A stretch of DNA of 45,087 nucleotides from UBA6182 sp964479585 (GTDB lineage: Bacteria; Bacillota_I; Bacilli_A; Erysipelotrichales; Erysipelotrichaceae), in NCBI GenBank assembly GCA_964479585.1, contig CAYZMP010000008.1, positions 1 to 45,087 on the forward strand, given 5' to 3'. This document shows, piece after piece, positions 17,389 to 24,384 of this stretch. Under the pieces are notes generated by a model. That model was not told where the DNA came from. It ran no database searches and saw only the letters and a program-made list of their open reading frames with translations. Numbering within the stretch: the stretch's first letter is position 1; each line of letters starts with the position of its first letter. A program made the position numbers and the translations under genes.

Positions 17389-18342
17389 ATGAAACGCTTA
17401 CTATATGGAGCAGAACGATATTTCTTACAAGAAAAAGCAACACAAATAGTGAAAGAAGAATGTTCGCTAGATTTTTTAGTGCAACCGCTTTTGTATGATT
17501 GTGAGCGTTATATGTTTGACTGGGATCAATTTTTTGAAGAATTGATGACAGTTTCTTTTTTTGAGTCCCATAAAATTGTTTATCTATTAAATCCTCAAGC
17601 AGCATATTCAGATCTTACGGAATCTAAAAGCAAATTACTTACTGAACTCTTAGAAAATTTACCTGAAGAAGTGATTTTGTTTTTTATGGTAGAAACACCA
17701 TCTTTTGATCGCCGACTAAAAATATACAAACCTTTTTTACAAGCAAAAGAAGCATATAAAATTGCATCGTTAAATCCATTGTCTTTTAAAAACATGGTAA
17801 GAGAGTTGTGTAAGAAAGAAAACATTCAACTTTCTTCTGTTGTGTTTGAACATTTAATTAGTCGATTACCGATGCATGTTATAACATTACAAAGTGAAAT
17901 AAACAAGTTATCCAATTATCCACAAACAATTACAATTGATGTAATCAATCAACTCATTAGCAAACCAATGGCAGATAGTGTATTTGAACTTTCTAAAGCT
18001 ATTATGTTAAAAGATCATAAACAAGCATGGAATGTGTATGAAGATTTGCTTATTTTAAAACATGATCCAACTTCACTAATTCCAGCTATTGCATGGCAAT
18101 ATCGTATTATGTTTCAAATTTTACATTACAAAGAAGAAAAACTAAGTCAACATGAGATAGCTCAACAGCTAGATGAACATGAATACACATTTAACAAGGC
18201 GTGGCAATACGCCAACAAAACAACAAAAAACAAAGTAATGGGGTTGTTGGATCAATTAGCTACGTTGGATCAATCCATCAAAATTGGTAAAACAGATAAG
18301 AAAATTGGATTCGAACGATTTTTATTGGAGGCGATGAGATAA
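17389..18342 (+). CDS. holA: DNA polymerase III delta subunit
   Basis: A 317-residue clamp-loader subunit that opens the beta sliding clamp. The N-terminal RLLYGAERYFLQEKA, the central LNPLSFKNMVRELCKKENIQ and the C-terminal SQHEIAQQL...QLATLDQSIKIGKTDKK region match HolA/YqeN. It follows comEC, as in Bacillus (comEA-comEC-holA-rpsT). The ribosome site AGTAGGTGA lies just upstream. sdaA begins 2 nt after its stop. Confidence 0.93.
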   Translation: MKRLLYGAERYFLQEKATQIVKEECSLDFLVQPLLYDCERYMFDWDQFFEELMTVSFFESHKIVYLLNPQAAYSDLTESKSKLLTELLENLPEEVILFFMVETPSFDRRLKIYKPFLQAKEAYKIASLNPLSFKNMVRELCKKENIQLSSVVFEHLISRLPMHVITLQSEINKLSNYPQTITIDVINQLISKPMADSVFELSKAIMLKDHKQAWNVYEDLLILKHDPTSLIPAIAWQYRIMFQILHYKEEKLSQHEIAQQLDEHEYTFNKAWQYANKTTKNKVMGLLDQLATLDQSIKIGKTDKKIGFERFLLEAMR

Positions 18343-18343
18343 T

Positions 18344-19549
18344 ATGGAATCACTAAGAGAATTATACAAAGCAGGGTATGGCCCTTCTTCTTCACATACA
18401 CTCGCTCCAATGAGGGCTTGTGAACTCTTTAAAAAGCAAACCAAAGAAGCATCAAGTTATCTTGTGGAGCTATACGGTTCACTTGCACTAACTGGTAAAG
18501 GTCACTTTACCGATCACATTATTATTAAGTCACTTGATCCAGTGCCTACCCAAGTGAAGTTTTATGCAACTTGGGATTACGCTTATCCTCATGGTTTAAA
18601 ACTAAAAGCACTGGATGAGTATGAACAAGTAATCAAAGAATGGGTTGTCTACTCCTTAGGTGGGGGATCAATAGAAGTGTTAAATGAAAACTTTGATTTT
18701 CAAAAACAAATATACAAAGAAAAAGACTTTAATGAAATCGTTGCATTTTGTAAAGAAAATGAGTTTAGTTTAGCTGATTATGTGTATCATTATGAACCAG
18801 ATATTAAAGAGCACTTAAATAAAATGTTTGATGCCATGCTTTCTTCTGTCCGCATAGGGCTTGAACAAGAAGGGCTTTTACCAGGGACGCTTAAATTACC
18901 ACGTGTCGCTAAAAACCTTAATATAAAAGCAAATACACTAGACTCAAATGAAAAAAAGAAACGACTAAAACTCATTTCTTATGCGTATGCAGCTAATGAA
19001 CAAAATGCTTCTAATGAAGTAGTAGTAACAGCACCAACCATGGGTGCATGCGGTGTGATGGCTTCTTTTATGTATTATGCCTACAATGATTTAGGTTTTT
19101 CACGTCATCGTTTAATTGATGCGATGGCTGTAGGTGGTGTTATTGGAAATGTAATTAAACGCAATGCGACGATATCAGGAGCTGAGGGTGGCTGTCAAGC
19201 TGAAGTAGGTTCAGCAACATCAATGACAGCAGCCGCAAAAGCATATTTAGATGGGCATTCCATAAAAGTTATTGAAACAGCGGCTGAGATTGCGATGGAA
19301 CATCATCTTGGATTAACCTGTGATCCTATTGGTGGTTACGTGATGATACCTTGTATTGAACGTAATGGCAATGCAATACTACGAGCATTTGATGCTGTGT
19401 TTATGGCTGAAAACTTATCGCTTGTTAAAGACAACGTGGTAAACTTTGATGATGTTGTCGAAACAATGAACTACACAGGTAGTAAGCTTGCTGTAGAGTT
19501 AAAAGAAACATCGTTAGGTGGTTTAGCGACCATTGTGAAACTAAAATAA
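18344..19549 (+). CDS. sdaA: L-serine dehydratase (iron-sulfur type), single chain
   Basis: A 401-residue enzyme converting L-serine to pyruvate and ammonia. The N-terminal half carries the beta-domain motif GPSSSHTLAP; the C-terminal half is the catalytic alpha domain with APTMGACGV. The three cluster-binding cysteines are C284 (GGCQAE), C326 (LTCDP) and C337 (PCIERN), spaced nearly as in E. coli SdaA. Bacillus uses two subunits; here they are fused, in a somewhat compact form. It sits between holA and rpsT, where Bacillus has no such gene, so it looks inserted. It ends in a two-way terminator. Confidence 0.95.
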   Translation: MESLRELYKAGYGPSSSHTLAPMRACELFKKQTKEASSYLVELYGSLALTGKGHFTDHIIIKSLDPVPTQVKFYATWDYAYPHGLKLKALDEYEQVIKEWVVYSLGGGSIEVLNENFDFQKQIYKEKDFNEIVAFCKENEFSLADYVYHYEPDIKEHLNKMFDAMLSSVRIGLEQEGLLPGTLKLPRVAKNLNIKANTLDSNEKKKRLKLISYAYAANEQNASNEVVVTAPTMGACGVMASFMYYAYNDLGFSRHRLIDAMAVGGVIGNVIKRNATISGAEGGCQAEVGSATSMTAAAKAYLDGHSIKVIETAAEIAMEHHLGLTCDPIGGYVMIPCIERNGNAILRAFDAVFMAENLSLVKDNVVNFDDVVETMNYTGSKLAVELKETSLGGLATIVKLK

Positions 19550-19551
19550 AA

Positions 19552-19575
19552 AAACCGCTCCTTGTGGGTCGGTTT
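19552..19575. terminator. bidirectional terminator between sdaA and rpsT
   Basis: The stem AAACCGCTCC (19552-19561) pairs with GGGTCGGTTT (19566-19575), with one mismatch and one wobble and a TTGT loop. Leftward it runs into a long T tract (complement of the A run at 19545-19554), so it serves rpsT well. Rightward the tail is short. Confidence 0.88.
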
Positions 19576-19837
19576 ATCCTAATGTTGCGACTAATTTTGC
19601 AAATCTTGCTTTTTGACGAGCAACATAATTCTTATGATGGATGTTACTTGTGATTGATTTATCCAAAAGTGAGTTCAATTTGTTTAATGCAACTAATGCG
19701 TTGTCTTTGTCACTTGCTTCAACATGTTTAGCAACAGTCTTCATTTGAGTTTTTAGTGCTGAACGTTGTGCGGTGTTGGCAGCTTGACGTTTTACATTAG
19801 TAATTGCGCGCTTCTTTTGATTTAAAATATTTGGCAT
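19574..19837 (-). CDS. rpsT: 30S ribosomal protein S20
   Basis: An 87-residue, strongly basic, mostly helical protein (MPNILNQKKRAITNVKRQ start, LNSLLDKSITSNIHHKNYVA near the end) that binds 16S rRNA early in 30S assembly. It has a strong AAGGAGG site and its own promoter, and is transcribed against the main direction, convergent with sdaA. Bacillus rpsT likewise faces holA, so the inversion is ancestral. Its stop codon lies within the shared terminator. Confidence 0.97.
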   Translation of the reverse strand: MPNILNQKKRAITNVKRQAANTAQRSALKTQMKTVAKHVEASDKDNALVALNKLNSLLDKSITSNIHHKNYVARQKARFAKLVATLG

Positions 19838-19861
19838 GATACCCTCCTTAATTGCTTACCT

Positions 19862-19890
19862 ATTATAACAAAGCGAACTTTAAAATGCAA
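19862..19890 (-). promoter_or_regulatory. promoter of rpsT
   Basis: Minus strand: TTGCAT (complement of 19885-19890), a 17-nt spacer, then TATAAT (complement of 19862-19867) preceded by TGT, an extended -10. It gives a short leader before AAGGAGG. Confidence 0.82.
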
Positions 19891-19921
19891 TGAGGGAGAA
19901 CAGAAAGAAAAGGGGATGAGG

Positions 19922-20854
19922 ATGAAACGAAAAATAGTATTTATGGGCACACCATCAATTGGTGCATCTGTTTTAAAAGCCTTGTTAAAGTGTGATGTGG
20001 ATATTGTACAAGTTGTGACTCAACCTGATAAGAAAGTTGGAAGAAAACAACTTGTGAAAACACCACCTGTTAAAGACGTGGCACTTGAACATGGATTAAG
20101 TGTTGTTCAACCTACCAACAAACAACAACTTTATGAGGCACTTGTTGATCATGATATTGATGCCATCATAACATGCGCTTATGGAATGATTTTACCTCAA
20201 TCTGTGTTGGATCTTGCAAAAATAGATGCAATTAATATTCATGCATCCCTTTTACCCAACTATCGAGGTGGAGCACCTGTACATCATGCTATTATGGATG
20301 GTCAAAAAAAGACAGGCATTACGATAATGAAGATGGTGAAGAAAATGGATGCTGGTGATATGTACGTTGCTCAATCCATTGATATTGAAGATACAGATAC
20401 TACATCATCACTGTTGGATAAATTATCAACATTAGCGTATAAAATGATTCTAAGTCATATAAACGATATTTTAGATCAAAAGCTACATCCAATACCTCAA
20501 GATGAAGCAAAAGTGACTTATGCGCCCATCATTACAAGAGAGCTTGAACATATTAACATGAATCAATCAGGGGATAAAATTTACAACCATATTCGTGCAT
20601 TGCTTAATCAACCAGGGGGTTATGTCATTATTGATGGTCAAAAGGTGAAACTTTTTGATACAATATACAAGCAACAACAACACAAGCACCCTATCAACAC
20701 CATAGTTTCTTTTACAAAAGAAGCATGTGTGATTGCTGTTGAACATGGCTTGCTTTATGTATCAGAGTTGCAAGTTGAAAGCAAAAAAAGAATGCATGCC
20801 AGTCAATTATGGCATGGTATTGGGAAAAATTGGATGAATAAAGAGGTAATATAA
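19922..20854 (+). CDS. fmt: methionyl-tRNA formyltransferase
   Basis: A 310-residue enzyme that formylates initiator Met-tRNA using 10-formyl-THF. Hallmarks are KIVFMGTPSIGASVL at the N-terminus, the catalytic Asn/His region INIHASLLPNYRGGAPVHHAI, and the C-terminal tRNA-binding domain. The ATG at 19922 is preferred over the one at 19916 because AAGGGG (19910-19915) is then 6 nt away rather than adjoining. Its stop shares one base with the next start. It is separated from its usual partners def and rsmB. Confidence 0.95.
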   Translation: MKRKIVFMGTPSIGASVLKALLKCDVDIVQVVTQPDKKVGRKQLVKTPPVKDVALEHGLSVVQPTNKQQLYEALVDHDIDAIITCAYGMILPQSVLDLAKIDAINIHASLLPNYRGGAPVHHAIMDGQKKTGITIMKMVKKMDAGDMYVAQSIDIEDTDTTSSLLDKLSTLAYKMILSHINDILDQKLHPIPQDEAKVTYAPIITRELEHINMNQSGDKIYNHIRALLNQPGGYVIIDGQKVKLFDTIYKQQQHKHPINTIVSFTKEACVIAVEHGLLYVSELQVESKKRMHASQLWHGIGKNWMNKEVI

Positions 20855-21363
20855 TGAGTAATGTTAAAACAATAGCACTAACAAGCATGTTTATTGCGAT
20901 GATCACATTGATAACCATGTATGGCATGATTCCAATTGCATGGGGATACTTAAACTTAGGTGATTCCATCATCATGCTTTTAGCGACTGTTTTAGCACCG
21001 ACTCATGTTTTTATTGTTGGCTCTGTAGGCAGTGCTTTAGCCGATGTTTTTTTAGGGTATTCCCAGTATGCTCTCTTTACTTTTTTTATTAAAGGTTTCG
21101 AAGGTATAATCGTAGGTTATTTGTTTGTGTATTTTAGAAACAACGCGAAAAAAACAATGCCTTTTCTAGTCGGTGGTCTTTGGATAGCCATTGGCTATGG
21201 GGCAGTGGATGCATTTTTATATAGTGATTGGGGTGTTGGCGTAGCTTCAACATCGATTAATTTGATTCAAGGACTTTCAAGTGCTATTATCGCAGGGTTA
21301 CTAACCGGGATTATTACACCTAAATTAAGCAAGTTATTAAAGAATAATGCATCTTATCGATAA
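20854..21363 (+). CDS. ECF transporter S component (PF07155-like)
   Basis: A 169-residue membrane protein with about five or six helices. The segments GYLNLGDSIIMLLA and ALADVFLGYSQYALFTFFIKGFEG are typical of substrate-binding S components of energy-coupling factor vitamin transporters. S components work with a shared EcfT/EcfA module, which is not in this window. The start overlaps the fmt stop by one base. The ligand cannot be named; the placement after fmt might hint at a folate- or cofactor-related substrate, but that is weak inference. Confidence 0.8.
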   Translation: MSNVKTIALTSMFIAMITLITMYGMIPIAWGYLNLGDSIIMLLATVLAPTHVFIVGSVGSALADVFLGYSQYALFTFFIKGFEGIIVGYLFVYFRNNAKKTMPFLVGGLWIAIGYGAVDAFLYSDWGVGVASTSINLIQGLSSAIIAGLLTGIITPKLSKLLKNNASYR

Positions 21364-21367
21364 TTTT

Positions 21368-21396
21368 TTGTATTGTGAAAGTGAAGTAATTATAGT
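21368..21396 (+). promoter_or_regulatory. promoter of the LytTR/membrane-protein operon
   Basis: TTGTAT (21368-21373), a 17-nt spacer, TATAGT (21391-21396). The expected start, about 21403, gives an 11-nt leader. Both hexamers are overlapped by the direct repeats described separately, so a bound regulator would block polymerase. Confidence 0.55.
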
Positions 21397-21402
21397 GAAA
21401 GT
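21371..21402 (+). repeat. paired 12-bp direct repeats, likely LytTR operator
   Basis: TATTGTGAAAGT (21371-21382) and TATAGTGAAAGT (21391-21402) match at 11 of 12 positions and start exactly 20 bp apart, close to two helical turns. LytTR-domain regulators are known to bind tandem direct repeats spaced about two turns apart. These lie immediately upstream of a LytTR gene. Confidence 0.65.
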
Positions 21403-21413
21403 AGGCAGATAGC

Positions 21414-21935
21414 ATGGCCATAAAAATAACTGGTAAACCAGCGTTTATTGAAAAAACGAAAAAAACGATTGCTCATGAAGCATCGACATTTATTGATGTG
21501 AACATTGTTGAACATTCTTTAGATACCATCGATATTCATGTTAATGAGCAAACCATTGAATACTACCAAAGTATTTCAAAACAACTGTTTGATTTTTCAA
21601 CGACACTCATAGGAAAAAGCCATCGAGGTCAAGTTAGTATTTCTGCAAATGATGTTGTGCTTATTGAAGCTTTTGGAAATAGCGTAGAAACTATTGTCGA
21701 TAAAAAAGTCATTGTGTTGGAAAAAAAGTTGTATGAACTTGAAGAAGAATTAAGCAAAGACGGGTTTATTCGAATTGGTAAAAGTACTCTTATAAACTCA
21801 AACAAAATTGATTCAGTTGCGTCTGCTTATAATGGTAAATTGCTATTGTATGTTGAAAACGATCAAAAAGTGTATGTCAATCGCAGTTACAGCAAATCCT
21901 TTAAAGAAATGCTGAAAAAGAAAAGAGGGGTATAA
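21414..21935 (+). CDS. LytTR DNA-binding domain transcriptional regulator
   Basis: A 173-residue protein. Residues about 1-70 are a small alpha/beta region with no receiver-domain signature. About 75-170 is a LytTR domain (ISANDVVLIEAFGNSVETIV ... FIRIGKSTLINSNKIDSV ... VYVNRSYSKSFKEML). It is thus a stand-alone LytTR regulator, not a two-component response regulator. It shares one base with the following membrane-protein gene, as in LytTR regulatory systems where a membrane partner restrains the regulator (HdrRM and BrsRM of streptococci). Repeats over its promoter suggest self-regulation. The targets are unknown. Confidence 0.88.
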   Translation: MAIKITGKPAFIEKTKKTIAHEASTFIDVNIVEHSLDTIDIHVNEQTIEYYQSISKQLFDFSTTLIGKSHRGQVSISANDVVLIEAFGNSVETIVDKKVIVLEKKLYELEEELSKDGFIRIGKSTLINSNKIDSVASAYNGKLLLYVENDQKVYVNRSYSKSFKEMLKKKRGV

Positions 21936-22393
21936 TGGACAACGTATTACTTTACCTTCTTGCAGGGATTACATTATTACTTTTAGCGATGCTAATAAAA
22001 ACCTTGTACTGGCAAAAGAAGTTAGCTCCTCATCTTTTGTTGAATAAAAATAAAAACAATCGCATCCTTGCAAAGCAATCATCGTATTTGTTAGTCAGTG
22101 CTTTAGCGTTTACTTTTGTGTATGTTAATCCACTTGCTACTAATAATACCTTTGATTTTTCAAAGCAAAGAACATACGCAGGAGATAGTGTCGTGGATAT
22201 TGCATCGGAGTATGCTAAAACAAACGAAGATTCATTCGAAGGTGATTTTGCTAGTTTGGATATTGTAAATTGGCAAGTGCTTGGCAATGTCACTTTAGCA
22301 GATAAAACATTTGCTTTAGTGGAAAGACAAGGGACGTATTTGCTTGTCAATGAATCAGATAACATTGTGATTGAAATCGAAAGTGCTCCATAG
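21935..22393 (+). CDS. uncharacterised two-TM membrane protein, putative partner of the LytTR regulator
   Basis: A 152-residue protein that I do not recognise. TM1 is about 4-24 and TM2 about 51-68. The basic loop between them (KK, NKNKNNR, K) is probably cytoplasmic, placing the roughly 84-residue C-terminal domain outside. That domain is acidic and mixed alpha/beta (SVVDIASEYAKTNEDSFEG; FALVERQGTYLLVNES). It does not look like the four-TM DUF3021 proteins often paired with LytTR genes. AGAGGGG precedes its ATG, which overlaps the regulator's stop. A terminator forms over its last codons. A role as membrane inhibitor or sensor of the regulator is inferred from position. Confidence 0.75.
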   Translation: MDNVLLYLLAGITLLLLAMLIKTLYWQKKLAPHLLLNKNKNNRILAKQSSYLLVSALAFTFVYVNPLATNNTFDFSKQRTYAGDSVVDIASEYAKTNEDSFEGDFASLDIVNWQVLGNVTLADKTFALVERQGTYLLVNESDNIVIEIESAP

Positions 22394-22404
22394 CACTTTT
22401 TTTT
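22381..22404 (+). terminator. intrinsic terminator overlapping the end of the membrane-protein gene
   Basis: A perfect 7-bp stem AAGTGCT/AGCACTT (22381-22387 with 22392-22398), CCAT loop, then T to 22404. The 5' arm encodes part of the last codons and the stop lies at the loop, so the module ends exactly at the terminator. Confidence 0.9.
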
Positions 22405-22416
22405 AACGTGTAGCTC

Positions 22417-22425
22417 TGATATAAT
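22417..22425 (+). promoter_or_regulatory. extended -10 promoter of lepA
   Basis: TGATATAAT (TGn plus perfect TATAAT at 22420-22425) lies between the upstream terminator and the lepA ribosome site TTTAGGAGGG (22438-22445). No strong -35 is visible. Confidence 0.55.
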
Positions 22426-22451
22426 AGGGATGCTTTTTAGGAGGGCTTTTT

Positions 22452-24254
22452 TTGAATCAGAAAAATATAAGAAACTTTTCCATCATTGCTCACATAGACC
22501 ATGGTAAATCAACATTAGCCGATCGAATCTTAGAGATGACAAAAACAGTGTCAACTCGAGAAATGGTTGCTCAAGTTCTAGATACTATGGATTTAGAGCG
22601 TGAAAGAGGAATTACAATTAAACTAAATGCTGTGCAACTGCTCTACACATCAAAAAGTGGAGAAGATTATATTTTCCATTTAATTGATACTCCTGGGCAT
22701 GTTGACTTTACATATGAAGTATCTCGCTCACTAGCTGCATGTGAAGGTGCTGTTTTAGTAGTGGATGCTGCCCAAGGTATTGAAGCACAAACATTAGCGA
22801 ATGTGTACTTAGCTTTAGAGAATAATTTAGAAATTATACCTGTGATTAATAAAATTGATTTACCATCCGCTGATCCTGAAAAAGTCGCTAAAGAAATTGA
22901 AGACATCATTGGGATAGAAGCATTAACCGCTCCTCAAATTAGTGCGAAAAGTGGATTAAATATTGAGGCTGTTCTTGAAGAAGTTATTAAGAAAGTACCA
23001 GCACCAACAGGTGATCCACATGCTCCACTTCAAGCACTGGTGTTTGATAGTATGTTTGATCCCTATCGAGGAGTTATTGCTTTTATTCGAATTAAAGAAG
23101 GTACCTTAAAAATCGGAGATACCATTCATTTTATGGCTGCTAATGCTTCTTATGAAGTAGTAGAACTTGGGGTACGAAATCCAAAAGAAGTAAAAAAACA
23201 AGAACTATCCTGTGGAGAAGTTGGTTGGGTTGCTGCTGCGATTAAATCAATCGAACATGTACGTGTTGGTGATACGATTACATTAGCCAACAACAAAGCA
23301 AAGTCACCACTACCTGGTTATCGTCAACTAAACTCGATGGTGTTTTGTGGGTTGTATCCAACAGAAACAAACCGATACAACGATTTAAAAGATGCCTTAG
23401 AAAAATTAAACTTAAATGACGCTGCTTTAAAGTATGAACCTGAAACATCGGCTGCTTTAGGCTTTGGTTTTCGATGTGGGTTTTTAGGTTTGTTGCACAT
23501 GGATGTTGTTCAAGAAAGAATTGAACGTGAATACAAGATTCCACTAATTGCGACAGCACCTTCGGTTATTTATCAAGTGTATAAAACGGATGGTTCTATG
23601 GTAAAAGTAGATAACCCTTCATTAATGCCTCCTCCTGGAGTGGTCGATTATATAGAAGAACCTTTTGTCAATGCAACAATACTAGTTCCTAATGAGTATG
23701 TTGGCCCTGTCATGGAACTTACACAAAAAAAGCGTGGTATATACAAAGAAATGGACAACATTGATAGTAATCGAATGAAACTAGTGTATCAAATACCGCT
23801 TGCAGAAGTTGTGTATGATTATTTTGATCGACTTAAATCCGCAACTCGTGGTTATGCGACATTTGATTATGAACTGGCTGGATATCAATCATCTAAACTA
23901 GTGAAAATGGACATTGTACTTAATCATGAAGTGGTCGATGCTTTGTCGATTATTGTTCATCGAGACTTTGCGTATAATCGTGGTAAAGCCATTGTAGAAA
24001 AACTACGTACACTTATTCCACGTCAACAATTTGAAATTCCAATTCAAGCTTCCATCAATCATAAAGTAATTGCTCGTACCGACATTAAAGCTGTACGTAA
24101 AAACGTTATTGCTAAGTGCTATGGTGGTGATATATCTCGTAAGAAAAAATTATTAGAAAAACAAAAAGAAGGTAAAAAGAGAATGAAACAAGTGGGTAAT
24201 GTTGAAGTGCCACAAGAGGCGTTTTTAGCCGTATTATCCATGGATGAAAACTAG
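22452..24254 (+). CDS. lepA: elongation factor 4 (LepA)
   Basis: A 600-residue ribosomal back-translocase GTPase. G1 is AHIDHGKST, G3 DTPGHVDFTYE, G4 NKIDLPSADP. The C-terminal LepA-specific region has KKRMKQVGNVEVPQEAFLAV at the end. The start is TTG (22452) with AGGAGGG close upstream; the next possible starts would cut into the conserved N-terminus. In Bacillus lepA is followed by hemW; here two genes intervene. Confidence 0.97.
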   Translation: MNQKNIRNFSIIAHIDHGKSTLADRILEMTKTVSTREMVAQVLDTMDLERERGITIKLNAVQLLYTSKSGEDYIFHLIDTPGHVDFTYEVSRSLAACEGAVLVVDAAQGIEAQTLANVYLALENNLEIIPVINKIDLPSADPEKVAKEIEDIIGIEALTAPQISAKSGLNIEAVLEEVIKKVPAPTGDPHAPLQALVFDSMFDPYRGVIAFIRIKEGTLKIGDTIHFMAANASYEVVELGVRNPKEVKKQELSCGEVGWVAAAIKSIEHVRVGDTITLANNKAKSPLPGYRQLNSMVFCGLYPTETNRYNDLKDALEKLNLNDAALKYEPETSAALGFGFRCGFLGLLHMDVVQERIEREYKIPLIATAPSVIYQVYKTDGSMVKVDNPSLMPPPGVVDYIEEPFVNATILVPNEYVGPVMELTQKKRGIYKEMDNIDSNRMKLVYQIPLAEVVYDYFDRLKSATRGYATFDYELAGYQSSKLVKMDIVLNHEVVDALSIIVHRDFAYNRGKAIVEKLRTLIPRQQFEIPIQASINHKVIARTDIKAVRKNVIAKCYGGDISRKKKLLEKQKEGKKRMKQVGNVEVPQEAFLAVLSMDEN

Positions 24255-24267
24255 CAGAATGAAAAGA

Positions 24268-24283
24268 TTGTAATCGGTTACAA
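24268..24283 (+). promoter_or_regulatory. cre (CcpA) operator upstream of tpl
   Basis: TTGTAATCGGTTACAA is a near-perfect palindrome (14 of 16 positions) with a central CG. Residues 24268-24282 satisfy every fixed position of the WTGNAANCGNWNNCW cre consensus. It lies just upstream of the candidate -35 at 24290. A CcpA-like gene is at 42793, so carbon catabolite control of tyrosine breakdown is likely. Confidence 0.7.
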
Positions 24284-24289
24284 ACATTC

Positions 24290-24319
24290 TTGATTCACTT
24301 TACATAACTTTCATATTTA
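24290..24319 (+). promoter_or_regulatory. candidate promoter of tpl
   Basis: TTGATT (24290-24295), an 18-nt spacer, TATTTA (24314-24319). The predicted start lies at or in the hairpin at 24327-24348, so if this promoter is right the hairpin is in the leader. Confidence 0.38.
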
Positions 24320-24326
24320 CATTAAC

Positions 24327-24349
24327 AAACACCCTTGAAAGGGTGTTTT
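24327..24349 (+). terminator. hairpin between lepA and tpl: terminator or attenuator
   Basis: A 9-bp perfect stem AAACACCCT/AGGGTGTTT (24327-24335 with 24340-24348), TGAA loop, then a short T run (four in total, 24346-24349). It ends lepA transcripts; because a tpl promoter may lie upstream, it could also attenuate tpl. Confidence 0.65.
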
Positions 24350-24384
24350 ACTTCGTGTAGATTAAAGGAGAAAGAAGGTGGACT

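Noticed and set aside
21927..21936. GGGTATAATG as another gene-end promoter
   Set aside because: It contains the start codon of the next gene, so transcripts would begin inside that gene.
24256..24275. TnaC-like leader peptide before tpl
   Set aside because: The only short frame near the start of the gap (ATG AAA AGA TTG TAA) has no Trp, no ribosome site, and overlaps the cre site.
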